Shown: one piece after another, positions 32,057 to 40,343 of the stretch | Numbering within the stretch: position 1 is the first letter of the stretch | Layout of the letters: each line of letters opens with the position of its first letter | NCBI GenBank assembly: GCA_038562165.1 | Contig: JBCFAO010000014.1 | Span: 1 to 64,000, forward strand | Origin: WRMS01 sp038562165 | GTDB taxonomy: Bacteria; Bacillota; Peptococcia; DRI-13; UBA5745 | Direction of reading: 5' to 3' | Length of the DNA: 64,000 nt | The notes under the pieces: model-generated | What the model saw: only the letters and a program-made list of their open reading frames with translations | Database searches by the model: none | What the model was told of the DNA's origin: nothing | Position numbers and translations under genes: made by a program

Positions 32057-32257
32057 ATGAAACAAGACATTCATCCCAAGTATCACACCGCCAAAGTGAC
32101 CTGTGCCTGTGGCAATACCTTCGAGACCGGTTCTACCAGCCCGGAGATTAAAGTGGAAATTTGTTCCCAATGCCACCCCTTCTATACAGGAAAGCAGAGG
32201 ACAGTGTTTACTAAGGGCCGGGTAGAGAGATTTAAGAACAAATACGGTATCCAGTAA
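32057..32257 (+). CDS. rpmE: 50S ribosomal protein L31 (zinc-binding form)
   Basis: The 66-residue protein starts MKQDIHPKYHTAKVTCACG and ends RVERFKNKYGIQ. Cysteines in CACG and CSQC form the zinc site of the 'C+' form of L31. In zinc-poor conditions bacteria may swap this for a zinc-free paralogue. RBS AAGAGGTGAAAG precedes the ATG. It has its own promoter and terminator. Confidence 0.97.
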   Translation: MKQDIHPKYHTAKVTCACGNTFETGSTSPEIKVEICSQCHPFYTGKQRTVFTKGRVERFKNKYGIQ

Positions 32258-32288
32258 TAGAGTTTGCAAAGACATTGCAAAGAAAATG

Positions 32289-32316
32289 GCAGGGCGGCAG
32301 CGTCCTGCTTCTTTTT
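32289..32316 (+). terminator. Terminator after rpmE
   Basis: GCAGGGCG / CGTCCTGC (one G-T pair) with tetraloop GCAG, then TTCTTTTTATTTTT. Confidence 0.85.
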
Positions 32317-32401
32317 ATTTTTCTTAATCTGTGGTAAAATATTATTTTAGAACACGAAAAATCATTAACAATAAAGATAGTAAAGCAGTTAAGGAGTTAT
32401 C

Positions 32402-33439
32402 ATGAGCGAAACAAAATTCAATTACGGCGGTCAGGCCGTCATCGAAGGCGTAATGATGCGGGGAAAAAACAGCCTGGCTATCGCCTTTCGTAAAGGCCCG
32501 GATTGCATAGGCGTGGAGGATTGGGCTATCAATCAATCCCCAAACAGACCGGCTTTTTTGCGCTGGCCTTTTATCAGGGGCACCGTCAATCTGGTGGACT
32601 CCCTGGTGATGGGTGTAAAAACCCTGGTGTTTTCCGCCAATCAGGTCTTGGAGGAAGGCGAAGAAGAGGAGACGCTGTCCAGTAAAGAAATCGCCATTAC
32701 GGTGACCGTCTCTTTAAGCTTAGGCATCCTCCTGTTTTTCCTTTTGCCGGCTTTCTTGGCTCAAGGCATCAAAGCCTGGGTGCCCAGCCATGGCTTGCAG
32801 AATGTGCTGGAGGGCGTAATGCGGATTGTTATTTTTCTGCTGTATATTTTCGGCATATCCCAAGTGAAGGATGTGCAGCGGGTTTTCCAATACCATGGAG
32901 CGGAGCATAAGACGATTTATGCTTATGAATCGGGTAAGCCCCTGAGTCTGGCCAACGCCAGAGCTATGAGCCGCCTCCATCCCCGCTGCGGTACCAGCTT
33001 TTTGTTGCTGGTGATGGTAGTCAGTATTTTGCTGTATTCCATGTTGCCGGCTATGACCATGGTTCAGCGGCTGCTGAGCCGGGTGGTTTTGCTGCCGGTG
33101 ATTGCCGGTATTGCTTATGAATTGATCCGTTTGGCCGGCAAAAGGCTGGATAACCCCATTGTGGCGGCTATTAGCTGGCCGGGCTTGCAGCTGCAGCGGC
33201 TGACTACCCGGGAGCCCGACGACAGCCAGTTGGAAGTAGCAATTGCGGCCTTGACCAAGGTGCTGCAGGACGACGGAGTTTTGCCTGTGGAAGAGGCGCC
33301 CCAGACCCAAGGGGCGGAGTGCGCTGCGGCGGCAATGGCGGCAGCGGCAGAGATGACGGAAGAAGAGGCGACAACTGAGATCACCCTGGCTAAGGCGGAG
33401 GCTTTAGTCCCAGCTCCTGAGACTGCTCCTGAAACGTAG
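32402..33439 (+). CDS. yqhQ: DUF1385 membrane protein YqhQ
   Basis: The 345-residue protein has the family signature NYGGQAVIEGVMMRGKNSLA at the N-terminus, four to five membrane spans, and the central EYHGAEHKTI-like YHGAEHKTIYAYE and LHPRCGTSFLLLV motifs. YqhQ-type proteins are widespread in Bacillota, usually beside prfA and prmC as here, with no settled biochemical role. The C-terminal ~40 residues are an Ala/Glu/Thr-rich tail not expected in the family. Confidence 0.9.
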   Translation: MSETKFNYGGQAVIEGVMMRGKNSLAIAFRKGPDCIGVEDWAINQSPNRPAFLRWPFIRGTVNLVDSLVMGVKTLVFSANQVLEEGEEEETLSSKEIAITVTVSLSLGILLFFLLPAFLAQGIKAWVPSHGLQNVLEGVMRIVIFLLYIFGISQVKDVQRVFQYHGAEHKTIYAYESGKPLSLANARAMSRLHPRCGTSFLLLVMVVSILLYSMLPAMTMVQRLLSRVVLLPVIAGIAYELIRLAGKRLDNPIVAAISWPGLQLQRLTTREPDDSQLEVAIAALTKVLQDDGVLPVEEAPQTQGAECAAAAMAAAAEMTEEEATTEITLAKAEALVPAPETAPET

Positions 33440-33516
33440 GCGGTTGGCTTGATTGCGTCTGTTGCTTTGCCGATTTATTTGCCGATATTACGTTAATCAG
33501 GAAAGGAAGTTCATCA

Positions 33517-34590
33517 ATGCTGGACAGATTAAATAAAATGGAAACCGTCTTCAATGAATTAACGGAGAAAATAAGCGATCCCAATATTATTGCGGACCAA
33601 AACTCCTGGCGGGAGTACACGAAGAAACACGCCGGTATGCAGGAGACTATGGAGGCCTATAGCGAATTTAAACAAGTCATGCAGCAAATCAAAGACAACC
33701 GGGAACTGCTGGAGGCCGGCGGCCTGGATCAGGAAATGGAAGAGCTGGTCAAAGCCGATTTGGGAGAGTTGGAAGACAAAGAAGAAGAGCTGAAAACCCG
33801 TTTGCAGATTTTATTGCTGCCTAAGGATCCCAATGACGAGAAAAACGTGCTGCTGGAGGTGCGGGGCGGCACCGGCGGTGAAGAAGCGGCTTTGTTTGCC
33901 GGAGATCTGATGCGGATGTACAGCCGCTATGCCGAGAATCAGGGCTGGCGCATCGATATTATGTCCTCCAATATTACGGATATCGGCGGCGTAAAGGAAG
34001 TTGTACTGCTGATCGAGGGCCGGGGGGCCTATAGCCGGCTCAAATATGAGAGCGGCGTTCACCGGGTGCAGCGGGTGCCGGAGACAGAATCCGGCGGCCG
34101 TATTCATACCTCTGCCGCTACGGTGGCCGTGCTGCCGGAGGCTGAAGAAGTGGACCTGGACATTAAAGAGGCGGATATCCGGGTGGATATTTTCTGTTCC
34201 AGCGGACCCGGCGGCCAGTCGGTAAATACCACAAAATCCGCTATTCGCTTGACCCATATTCCTACCGGGTTGGTGGTGAGCTGCCAGGATGAAAAATCCC
34301 AGATTAAAAATAAGGATAAAGCCATGAAGGTGCTGCGTTCCCGTCTGATGGAGAAGGCCATGGAAGAGCAGCAGGGCCAGCAGGCCAGCACCCGCAAAAG
34401 CATGGTTGGCTCAGGGGACCGCAGTGAGCGGATTCGTACTTATAATTTTCCTCAGGGCCGGGTGACGGATCACCGTATCGGCTTGACTTCTTATAAACTG
34501 GAATACGTTCTTCAAGGAGAGCTGGAAGAGTTTATTGAAGCGCTGACCAATGCCGATCAGGCAGAGCAACTGAAAAGCAGCCAGGAGTAA
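33517..34590 (+). CDS. prfA: Peptide chain release factor 1
   Basis: The 357-residue protein has the class I release factor domains with the catalytic GGQ in SSGPGGQSVNTTKSAIRL and the RF1-type codon-recognition region REVILLIEGRGAYSRLKYE-like KEVVLLIEGRGAYSRLKYES. It ends translation at UAA and UAG. The prmC domain encoded just downstream methylates this GGQ glutamine. RBS GGAAAGGAAG precedes the ATG. Confidence 0.97.
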   Translation: MLDRLNKMETVFNELTEKISDPNIIADQNSWREYTKKHAGMQETMEAYSEFKQVMQQIKDNRELLEAGGLDQEMEELVKADLGELEDKEEELKTRLQILLLPKDPNDEKNVLLEVRGGTGGEEAALFAGDLMRMYSRYAENQGWRIDIMSSNITDIGGVKEVVLLIEGRGAYSRLKYESGVHRVQRVPETESGGRIHTSAATVAVLPEAEEVDLDIKEADIRVDIFCSSGPGGQSVNTTKSAIRLTHIPTGLVVSCQDEKSQIKNKDKAMKVLRSRLMEKAMEEQQGQQASTRKSMVGSGDRSERIRTYNFPQGRVTDHRIGLTSYKLEYVLQGELEEFIEALTNADQAEQLKSSQE

Positions 34591-34671
34591 GGAGCTGGAG
34601 TTCGCTTTTTACGTAGCCAAACAGATTTCACCTGGCCAAACAGAGAATTTGAAACGGGAGTAGGGCAATTT

Positions 34672-36885
34672 ATGCCAGAGATAGATAATGCGGAGGTTTC
34701 GGGCAGAGAGGCTTATGCCCGGGCATGCCGACAATTGAAAAAAGCGGGGTTTTCCGAAGAAGCTGCCTGCCGGGAGGCAAAGGAGCTTCTTGCTTTTTGT
34801 TGGAAAAAAGATGGTTTGCAGCTTCTGCTGGATTTTGATGCGCCTTTAGAAACAGAGACGGGACAAGCTTATGAAGCCGCCGTTGAGCGGCTGGCCAATC
34901 ATGAACCTATGGCTTATCTGACAGGCTGCCAGGATTTTGGCGGTTTGGATTGCCATGTTGTGCCCGGGGTGCTGATTCCCCGCCGGGATACCTTGGTCTT
35001 AGTCAATGCCGCCCTGGCCCGCTTGCCTGAGGAAGAATCTGTACGGGTATTGGAGCTGGGCAGCGGCAGCGGCGCCGTTATCACATCCCTGGCTTTGGCC
35101 AGGCCCTTGCTGCAAGGAGTGGCGGTGGATATCAATCCCTTGGCTGTGGAAACCACAAGAAAAAATCTTCGCCTGAATCAGCTTGAGCAGCGGGTTCAGG
35201 TTAGGGAAGGCTCCTGGTTTGAGCCCCTTGGTCCCCAGGAGCAATTCCGGCTGATTCTGTCTAATCCGCCTTATATATCCACGGAGGAAATGACAGAGCT
35301 GCCGGAAAATGTAAGGAAAGAGCCGGTGAAAGCTTTATGGGGCGGCAAAGACGGCCTGGACTGCTATCGCGAAATACTGCCGGCAGCTTATGGGCGCCTT
35401 GAGGATAAGGGCTGGTGCCTGGTGGAAACCGGCTGGCGGCAAGGGCCGGCAGTGAAGGCCCTGTTTGCCGCGGCGGGCTTTAGGGATGTGGAGATTTTAC
35501 AGGACGAAGGCGGCCGGGACAGAGTAGTGCTGGGCTGCCGCAGAAACCAGGCCGGCGGCTCAAATGATGCTGAGGCCCTGAGTGCTGCCGCTGCCGGTTC
35601 ATCCGAAGCTGCTGCCGGTTTACCGGATGCTGAAGCCGCTGCCGGGACAAAGGGCTCTGCCTGCAAAAACAGCAAAAAAATAAAAAAGACCCAGTATTGG
35701 CGAATCAAAGACGGCAACGACCCCCGAATTAAAGAAGCCGCCCGGATTTTGCGGGAGGGGGGGCTGGTGGCTTTTCCTACGGAAACTGTTTACGGCCTGG
35801 GGGCTTACGGCCTGGATGAAAAGGCGGTGGCCAGAATATACGAGGCCAAAGGACGGCCCAGCGACAATCCGCTGATTTTGCATGTGGCTTCTCTGGCAGA
35901 GGCTAAAGAACTGACGAAAGGCTGGCCTGAAAAAGCCCAGCGGGCAGCCAATAAGCTCTGGCCCGGCCCTTTAACTATAGTGGTGCCGGCGGCGGAACAT
36001 ATCCCTCCTATTGTTACGGCGGGCTTGGATACGGTGGCCATACGGTTTCCGGCAGAACCCATAGCTCAGGCCTTGATTGAGGCCTGCGGCGGCCCCATAG
36101 CGGCTCCCAGCGCCAATACCAGCGGCCGGCCCAGCCCCACCAAGGCTTGTCATGTCCTGGAGGATCTGGACGGCAAAATCGAGGTAATCATCGACGGCGG
36201 TCCTTGCCAGGTAGGCCTTGAGTCTACCATTTTAGACCTGTCCGTGGAGCCGCCGGCAGTTTTGCGGCCCGGCGACATCACTCTGGCAGCCTTGAACCGG
36301 ATTTTGGGGCCTGTCCAAGGGAGTGGGGAAGAACAGGCCGGAGCCCAAGGTGCTGGCCACAGCCCCCATGGCAGCCACAGTTCTGATAGCTCCCCCCCAA
36401 AAGCTCCGGGCATGAAATACCGCCACTATGCTCCCCAAGCTCCGGCCACCATCTTGCAGGGCAATCCCCATGCGGTGACGGCCTTCGTGGCCCGCCTGAT
36501 GCTGCAGCCCTCGACTCTCAAAGGGCCGGAGGACAAGCGGGAAGACAGCAGCCATGGGCCGCTGCAGCCGGAAGCCGGCGGGGAGCGGCCCAAGATCGGA
36601 CTTTTGCTCAGTGAAGAAACCTGGCGGCTCCTTTTAGGCCGGGCCTTGCAGCCGGAAAAAGATGAAGAGCTTTATTACTGCCGTAAAATGGGCAGCCACA
36701 GCCGTCCCAGAGAGATGGGGGCGCTGCTTTACGATGCATTAAGGGCCTGTGACCAAGAGGGTGTGGGCCGTATATTTGTGGAGGCTTGCAGCGCCAAAGG
36801 CCGGGGCGCTGCGGTGATGAACCGGCTGCTAAAGGCTGCGGGCAACCGTATCTGGCGGCTGGATAAAGAAGGGCTGCCCTTTTGA
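34672..36885 (+). CDS. prmC: Fusion of PrmC (release factor methyltransferase) and Sua5/YwlC (threonylcarbamoyl-AMP synthase)
   Basis: The 737-residue product joins two enzymes. Residues ~1-290 are PrmC, with the SAM site LELGSGSGAVITSLA and catalytic NPPY in LILSNPPYIS. Residues ~345-735 are Sua5/YwlC, with GGLVAFPTETVYGLGAYGLD, the ATP/carbonate core YEAKGRPSDNPLILHV, PSANTSGRPSPT, the linker motif PGMKYRHYAP and a C-terminal Sua5 domain. The ~55-residue junction is Ala/Gly-rich. No start codon or stop separates the halves, so a single polypeptide is made. The genes are normally adjacent in Bacillota. A second low-complexity patch lies near residues 550-580. Confidence 0.93.
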   Translation: MPEIDNAEVSGREAYARACRQLKKAGFSEEAACREAKELLAFCWKKDGLQLLLDFDAPLETETGQAYEAAVERLANHEPMAYLTGCQDFGGLDCHVVPGVLIPRRDTLVLVNAALARLPEEESVRVLELGSGSGAVITSLALARPLLQGVAVDINPLAVETTRKNLRLNQLEQRVQVREGSWFEPLGPQEQFRLILSNPPYISTEEMTELPENVRKEPVKALWGGKDGLDCYREILPAAYGRLEDKGWCLVETGWRQGPAVKALFAAAGFRDVEILQDEGGRDRVVLGCRRNQAGGSNDAEALSAAAAGSSEAAAGLPDAEAAAGTKGSACKNSKKIKKTQYWRIKDGNDPRIKEAARILREGGLVAFPTETVYGLGAYGLDEKAVARIYEAKGRPSDNPLILHVASLAEAKELTKGWPEKAQRAANKLWPGPLTIVVPAAEHIPPIVTAGLDTVAIRFPAEPIAQALIEACGGPIAAPSANTSGRPSPTKACHVLEDLDGKIEVIIDGGPCQVGLESTILDLSVEPPAVLRPGDITLAALNRILGPVQGSGEEQAGAQGAGHSPHGSHSSDSSPPKAPGMKYRHYAPQAPATILQGNPHAVTAFVARLMLQPSTLKGPEDKREDSSHGPLQPEAGGERPKIGLLLSEETWRLLLGRALQPEKDEELYYCRKMGSHSRPREMGALLYDALRACDQEGVGRIFVEACSAKGRGAAVMNRLLKAAGNRIWRLDKEGLPF

Positions 36886-36998
36886 GGCCATTTCCCTAAA
36901 TTCCCTATGTATATTTCCGATAGCGGTTTTACTGAGCAGAGGAATATGGTAAAATAAGAAAAAATGTGTAACATGTGTAATGTACGGAGGGTGCTGCG

Positions 36999-37439
36999 AT
37001 GAAAATATCTTTGGGCGCCGATCACGGCGGCTTTGAATTAAAAGAAGCGATTAAAACCTGGCTTCTGGAAAAAGGCTACGATGTGGAAGACAAGGGCACA
37101 TATAGCATAGAATCCTGCGATTACCCCGATTATGCCAAAGCTGTGGCCTTGGATGTGGCCGCCGGCAAATCAGACAGAGGCATTCTGGTTTGCGGCACCG
37201 GTATTGGCGTCAGCATTGGGGCCAATAAGGTCAGAGGTATACGGGCGGCGCTGTGCGGGGATACTTTCTCCGCCAGGATGAGCAGACTTCACAATAACGC
37301 CAATATACTGGCCCTGGGCCAAAGAGTGGTAGGCGCCGGCCTGGCCTTAGATATTGTGGAGATATGGTTAAGCACCTCATTTGAAGGCGGCCGGCACAGT
37401 ACCCGGGTGGACAAGCTGATGGAGATTGAACAATGTTAG
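36999..37439 (+). CDS. rpiB: Ribose 5-phosphate isomerase B
   Basis: The 146-residue protein matches RpiB from start to end: MKISLGADHGGFELKEAIK, the catalytic Cys in VCGTGIGVSIGANK, and GDTFSARMSRLHNNANIL. It interconverts ribose 5-phosphate and ribulose 5-phosphate in the pentose phosphate pathway. A TTTACT-N16-TAAAAT promoter is possible near 36929-36956. Its stop overlaps the start of a tiny membrane ORF. Confidence 0.96.
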   Translation: MKISLGADHGGFELKEAIKTWLLEKGYDVEDKGTYSIESCDYPDYAKAVALDVAAGKSDRGILVCGTGIGVSIGANKVRGIRAALCGDTFSARMSRLHNNANILALGQRVVGAGLALDIVEIWLSTSFEGGRHSTRVDKLMEIEQC

Positions 37440-37516
37440 TGAGCCTGATGGTTTTTATTGTGGCAATTATTGTGGTTGTCTTGTTGATCGGAGCTTTTTT
37501 ATTATACCGGCGTTAA
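37433..37516 (+). CDS. 27-residue single-span membrane peptide
   Basis: An ATG overlapping the last codons of rpiB opens a 27-codon frame encoding almost only a membrane helix (VSLMVFIVAIIVVVLLIGAF) ending in LLYRR. GGAG lies nine bases upstream, in the end of rpiB, and the stop is followed at once by GGAGGGAG of ywlG. Placement, start site and a hydrophobic helix with a positive cytoplasmic end make translation likely. No family is recognised. It could be a small regulatory membrane protein or a coupling cistron. Confidence 0.5.
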   Translation: MLVSLMVFIVAIIVVVLLIGAFLLYRR

Positions 37517-37528
37517 GGAGGGAGCGGC

Positions 37529-38077
37529 ATGCTGGACAAGATCAAAGAGCAGACGGCGGCCTGCCTGGAAGCTTTATTGGCGGCGGCGGAGCTGGAAGCC
37601 GGAGATATTCTGGTTGTGGGCTGCAGCACCAGTGAGATCATGGGCAAAAAAATCGGCAGCGAGCCTGTGGAAGAAGCGGGAGAAGCGGTGTTTGAGGCTA
37701 TCCGGCCGCTATTAGAGGCAAAAGGCATCTGGCTGGCGGCTCAGTGCTGCGAGCATTTGAACCGGGCTTTGGTAATGGAAAAGGAAGCCGCTTTGCGCTT
37801 TGGCCTGACGCCGGTAACCGTAGTGCCGGTGCGAAAGGCCGGCGGCAGTTGGGCGGCCTGGGCTTATCGTCATTTAAAGCAGCCGGTGGTAGTGGAAAAC
37901 CTGGATAACCACAAAGCCGCCGCCGGTATCGATATTGGCGAAACCTGCATCGGCATGCATCTGAGGCCTGTGGCCGTCATGGTGCGGCCGGCAGAGCCCT
38001 GGATCGGCGAAGCCCGGGTGACTATGGTTCGGACCAGGCCCAAACTAATCGGCGGCGAGCGGGCCCAATACAAGTAA
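37529..38077 (+). CDS. ywlG: TIGR01440/DUF436 family protein (YwlG)
   Basis: The 182-residue protein matches the YwlG family: EILVVGCSTSEIMG-like ILVVGCSTSEIMGKKIGSEP, AAQCCEHLNRALVMEKEAA and DIGETCIGMHLRPVAV. Several conserved cysteines are present. It is a soluble protein of unknown biochemical function, encoded between rpiB and glyA in many Bacillota, as here. RBS AAGGAGGGAG precedes the ATG. Confidence 0.9.
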   Translation: MLDKIKEQTAACLEALLAAAELEAGDILVVGCSTSEIMGKKIGSEPVEEAGEAVFEAIRPLLEAKGIWLAAQCCEHLNRALVMEKEAALRFGLTPVTVVPVRKAGGSWAAWAYRHLKQPVVVENLDNHKAAAGIDIGETCIGMHLRPVAVMVRPAEPWIGEARVTMVRTRPKLIGGERAQYK

Positions 38078-38130
38078 GCAGATTTAGCAAATACTAAACA
38101 ACACCAAGCAATAGGAAAAAGCGTCAATGT

Positions 38131-38149
38131 GATTATTAAACCAATAATC
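38131..38149. other. Small inverted repeat before glyA
   Basis: GATTATT and AATAATC flank AAACC, about 35 bp upstream of the glyA start. It could be a leader hairpin or operator. Confidence 0.35.
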
Positions 38150-38182
38150 AATGATCAATATATGACAAGGGGGCAGAATACC

Positions 38183-39445
38183 ATGGATTACGTTGCAGAG
38201 CTTCTGACCAAGGCTGATTCTGAATTAGCGGCGGCAATGGAGCGGGAAAAGGGCAGACAAAGCGAAAAAATTGAACTGATCGCCTCGGAAAACTATGTCA
38301 GTCCGGCGGTGATGGCGGCCCAAGGCTCGGTATTGACCAACAAGTATGCGGAAGGGTATCCCGGCAAACGCTATTATGGCGGCTGCGAATATGTGGATGT
38401 GGTTGAGAATCTGGCCATTGACCGGGCTAAAGCCTTGTTTGGGGCAGAGCATGCCAATGTACAGGCCCATTCCGGCGCCCAGGCCAATATGGCCGTTTAC
38501 TTTGCCCTGGTGGAGCCCGGCGATACCATTGTAGGGATGAGCCTGGCCCACGGCGGTCACTTGACCCATGGCTCACCGGTTAATATTTCCGGCAAATACT
38601 ATAATTTCGTTCCCTATGGTGTGACTGAGGACAGCGAGATCATTGATTATGACGCTTTAAGAGAACTGATGCTGAAGACCCGACCCAAGCTGATGGTGGC
38701 GGGAGCCAGCGCTTATCCCAGAACCATCGATTTTGCTAAAATGTCGGCCATTGCCAAAGAAGCCGGTTCTCTTTTCATGGTGGATATGGCTCATATTGCC
38801 GGTTTAGTGGCTGCCGGCCTCCATCCCAATCCCGTGCCTTATGCCGATGTGGTGACTTCCACCACCCATAAGACCTTACGGGGACCCAGGGGCGGCCTCA
38901 TTCTCTGCAAAGAAGAGTTGGCCAAAGCCATTGATAAAGCCATTTTCCCCGGTATCCAGGGCGGCCCTCTCATGCATGTGATTGCTGCCAAGGCTATGTC
39001 ATTTAAAGAGGCTCTGTCGCCTCAGTTTACGGTCTATCAGCAGCAGATTATCAATAATGCCCAGGTGCTGGCCAAGGAGCTGACGGCTAAAGGCTTCCGC
39101 CTGGTGTCCGGCGGCACCGACAATCATTTGATGCTGGTGGATTTGCGGCCGAAGAAGCTGACGGGCAAAGTAGCGGAAAAACTGCTGGATGAAGCCGGTA
39201 TCACCGTCAATAAAAACGCTATCCCCTTCGATCCCGAAAGCCCCTTTGTCACCAGCGGTATCAGAATCGGCACTCCCGCCACTACCACCAGGGGCATGAA
39301 AGAGACGGATATGGCTGTTATTGCCGAAATCATCGATTTGGTTCTCAGCAACCCCGAGGATAGCGGTGTCTTAAATAAGGCCAAGATGATGGTTACCGAT
39401 TTGACCAAGGACTTTCCTATCTTTGCCGAACAGTGGAGGTTATAA
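38183..39445 (+). CDS. glyA: Serine hydroxymethyltransferase
   Basis: The product (420 residues) has the SHMT signatures: ELIASENYVSPAVMAAQGS, NKYAEGYPGKRYYGGCEYVD and the PLP-lysine segment VVTSTTHKTLRGPRGG. It interconverts serine and glycine, producing 5,10-methylene-tetrahydrofolate. The start at MDYVAELL is preferred because AAGGGGGC lies nine bases upstream and homologues begin there; the frame is open further upstream. Its stop overlaps the comEB start (TAATG). Confidence 0.97.
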   Translation: MDYVAELLTKADSELAAAMEREKGRQSEKIELIASENYVSPAVMAAQGSVLTNKYAEGYPGKRYYGGCEYVDVVENLAIDRAKALFGAEHANVQAHSGAQANMAVYFALVEPGDTIVGMSLAHGGHLTHGSPVNISGKYYNFVPYGVTEDSEIIDYDALRELMLKTRPKLMVAGASAYPRTIDFAKMSAIAKEAGSLFMVDMAHIAGLVAAGLHPNPVPYADVVTSTTHKTLRGPRGGLILCKEELAKAIDKAIFPGIQGGPLMHVIAAKAMSFKEALSPQFTVYQQQIINNAQVLAKELTAKGFRLVSGGTDNHLMLVDLRPKKLTGKVAEKLLDEAGITVNKNAIPFDPESPFVTSGIRIGTPATTTRGMKETDMAVIAEIIDLVLSNPEDSGVLNKAKMMVTDLTKDFPIFAEQWRL

Positions 39446-39921
39446 TGGAAACACGGCCCGGTTGGGATGATTATTTCATGGAAATTGCCGCTATGGTAGC
39501 CACCCGGTCCACTTGCCTGCGCCGGCAGGTAGGCTGTGTGATTGTGAAAGACCGCCGGATTTTGTCCACGGGCTACAACGGAGCTCCCAGCGGCGTAAGC
39601 CACTGTTCGGAAACCGGCTGCCGCCGGGAGAAGGAAGGTATTCCTTCCGGTCAGCGTCATGAAATGTGCCGGGGAGTCCACGCCGAGCAGAATGCCATTA
39701 TTCAAGGGGCCCGTTACGGCATCATTCTGCAGGGGGCTACGGCCTATATTACCACCCAGCCTTGCAGTATCTGTACAAAAATGCTGATTAATGCCGGCAT
39801 CGAAGAAATCATTTTTGATGGCGATTATCCCGATGAGATGTCCCGCCTTTTATTGAAAGAAGCCGGCGTTTTCTGCCACAAGTACAAAAAGGCTCAGAAT
39901 ACTCCGGGAAAAGGTGTTTGA
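39445..39921 (+). CDS. comEB: Deoxycytidylate deaminase (ComEB family)
   Basis: The protein (158 residues) has the zinc-deaminase motifs VHAEQNAI and PCSICTKM and the family segment STGYNGAPSGVSHC. It converts dCMP to dUMP, the dTMP precursor, and so links with glyA, which makes the one-carbon donor for thymidylate synthase. The ATG overlaps the glyA stop and has GGAGG eight bases upstream, within glyA. Confidence 0.93.
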   Translation: METRPGWDDYFMEIAAMVATRSTCLRRQVGCVIVKDRRILSTGYNGAPSGVSHCSETGCRREKEGIPSGQRHEMCRGVHAEQNAIIQGARYGIILQGATAYITTQPCSICTKMLINAGIEEIIFDGDYPDEMSRLLLKEAGVFCHKYKKAQNTPGKGV

Positions 39922-39922
39922 G

Positions 39923-40276
39923 ATGAAAGGAAAGACGATTTCTTTACCCTGCCTGGATGGGCTGAATCCTACTCTTGAATCTACGGCGCTGAAGCTGATG
40001 GAAGAAACCGGTGAACTGGCTCAGGTCATCGGCAAATACAGAGGCATGAGCGGTGAGCCCAGCCGGCTGGAGCAGCAGCGGGTGGTGCAGTTGATTGTGG
40101 AAGAGCTGGTGGATGTGGCCCAGACCGCAGTGACGATGATGTATGTTTTAGAAAAAGAGTATAATGTGGATATAGAGCAGACTTTAAGAGATCATGTGGC
40201 CAAAATGCATCAAAAAGGTTATATGACCGGTGTTTTGAATCAGCCGGCCCGGCTGATGGCGGACACAGAAGAATAA
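39923..40276 (+). CDS. MazG-like nucleotide pyrophosphohydrolase
   Basis: The ~117-residue protein has the MazG-like ExxE and ExxD motifs in LMEETGELAQVIG and EELVDVAQTAVTM, giving the metal site of the all-alpha NTP pyrophosphatase fold. It probably cleans dNTP pools, fitting its place after dCMP deaminase. Two starts are possible: GTG at 39914 or the ATG used here one base after the comEB stop. A strong terminator follows. Confidence 0.85.
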   Translation: MKGKTISLPCLDGLNPTLESTALKLMEETGELAQVIGKYRGMSGEPSRLEQQRVVQLIVEELVDVAQTAVTMMYVLEKEYNVDIEQTLRDHVAKMHQKGYMTGVLNQPARLMADTEE

Positions 40277-40298
40277 AATAGAACGGCAGCAAAAAGGA

Positions 40299-40330
40299 AG
40301 CCCCCAGATATCCGCTGGGGGCTGTTTTTT
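40299..40330. terminator. Terminator between the MazG-like gene and larA homologue
   Basis: AGCCCCCAG / CTGGGGGCT with a 7-base loop and TTTTTT on the plus strand. It also lies just past the end of the convergent larA homologue. Confidence 0.9.
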
Positions 40331-40343
40331 ATGTGGGCCCATG

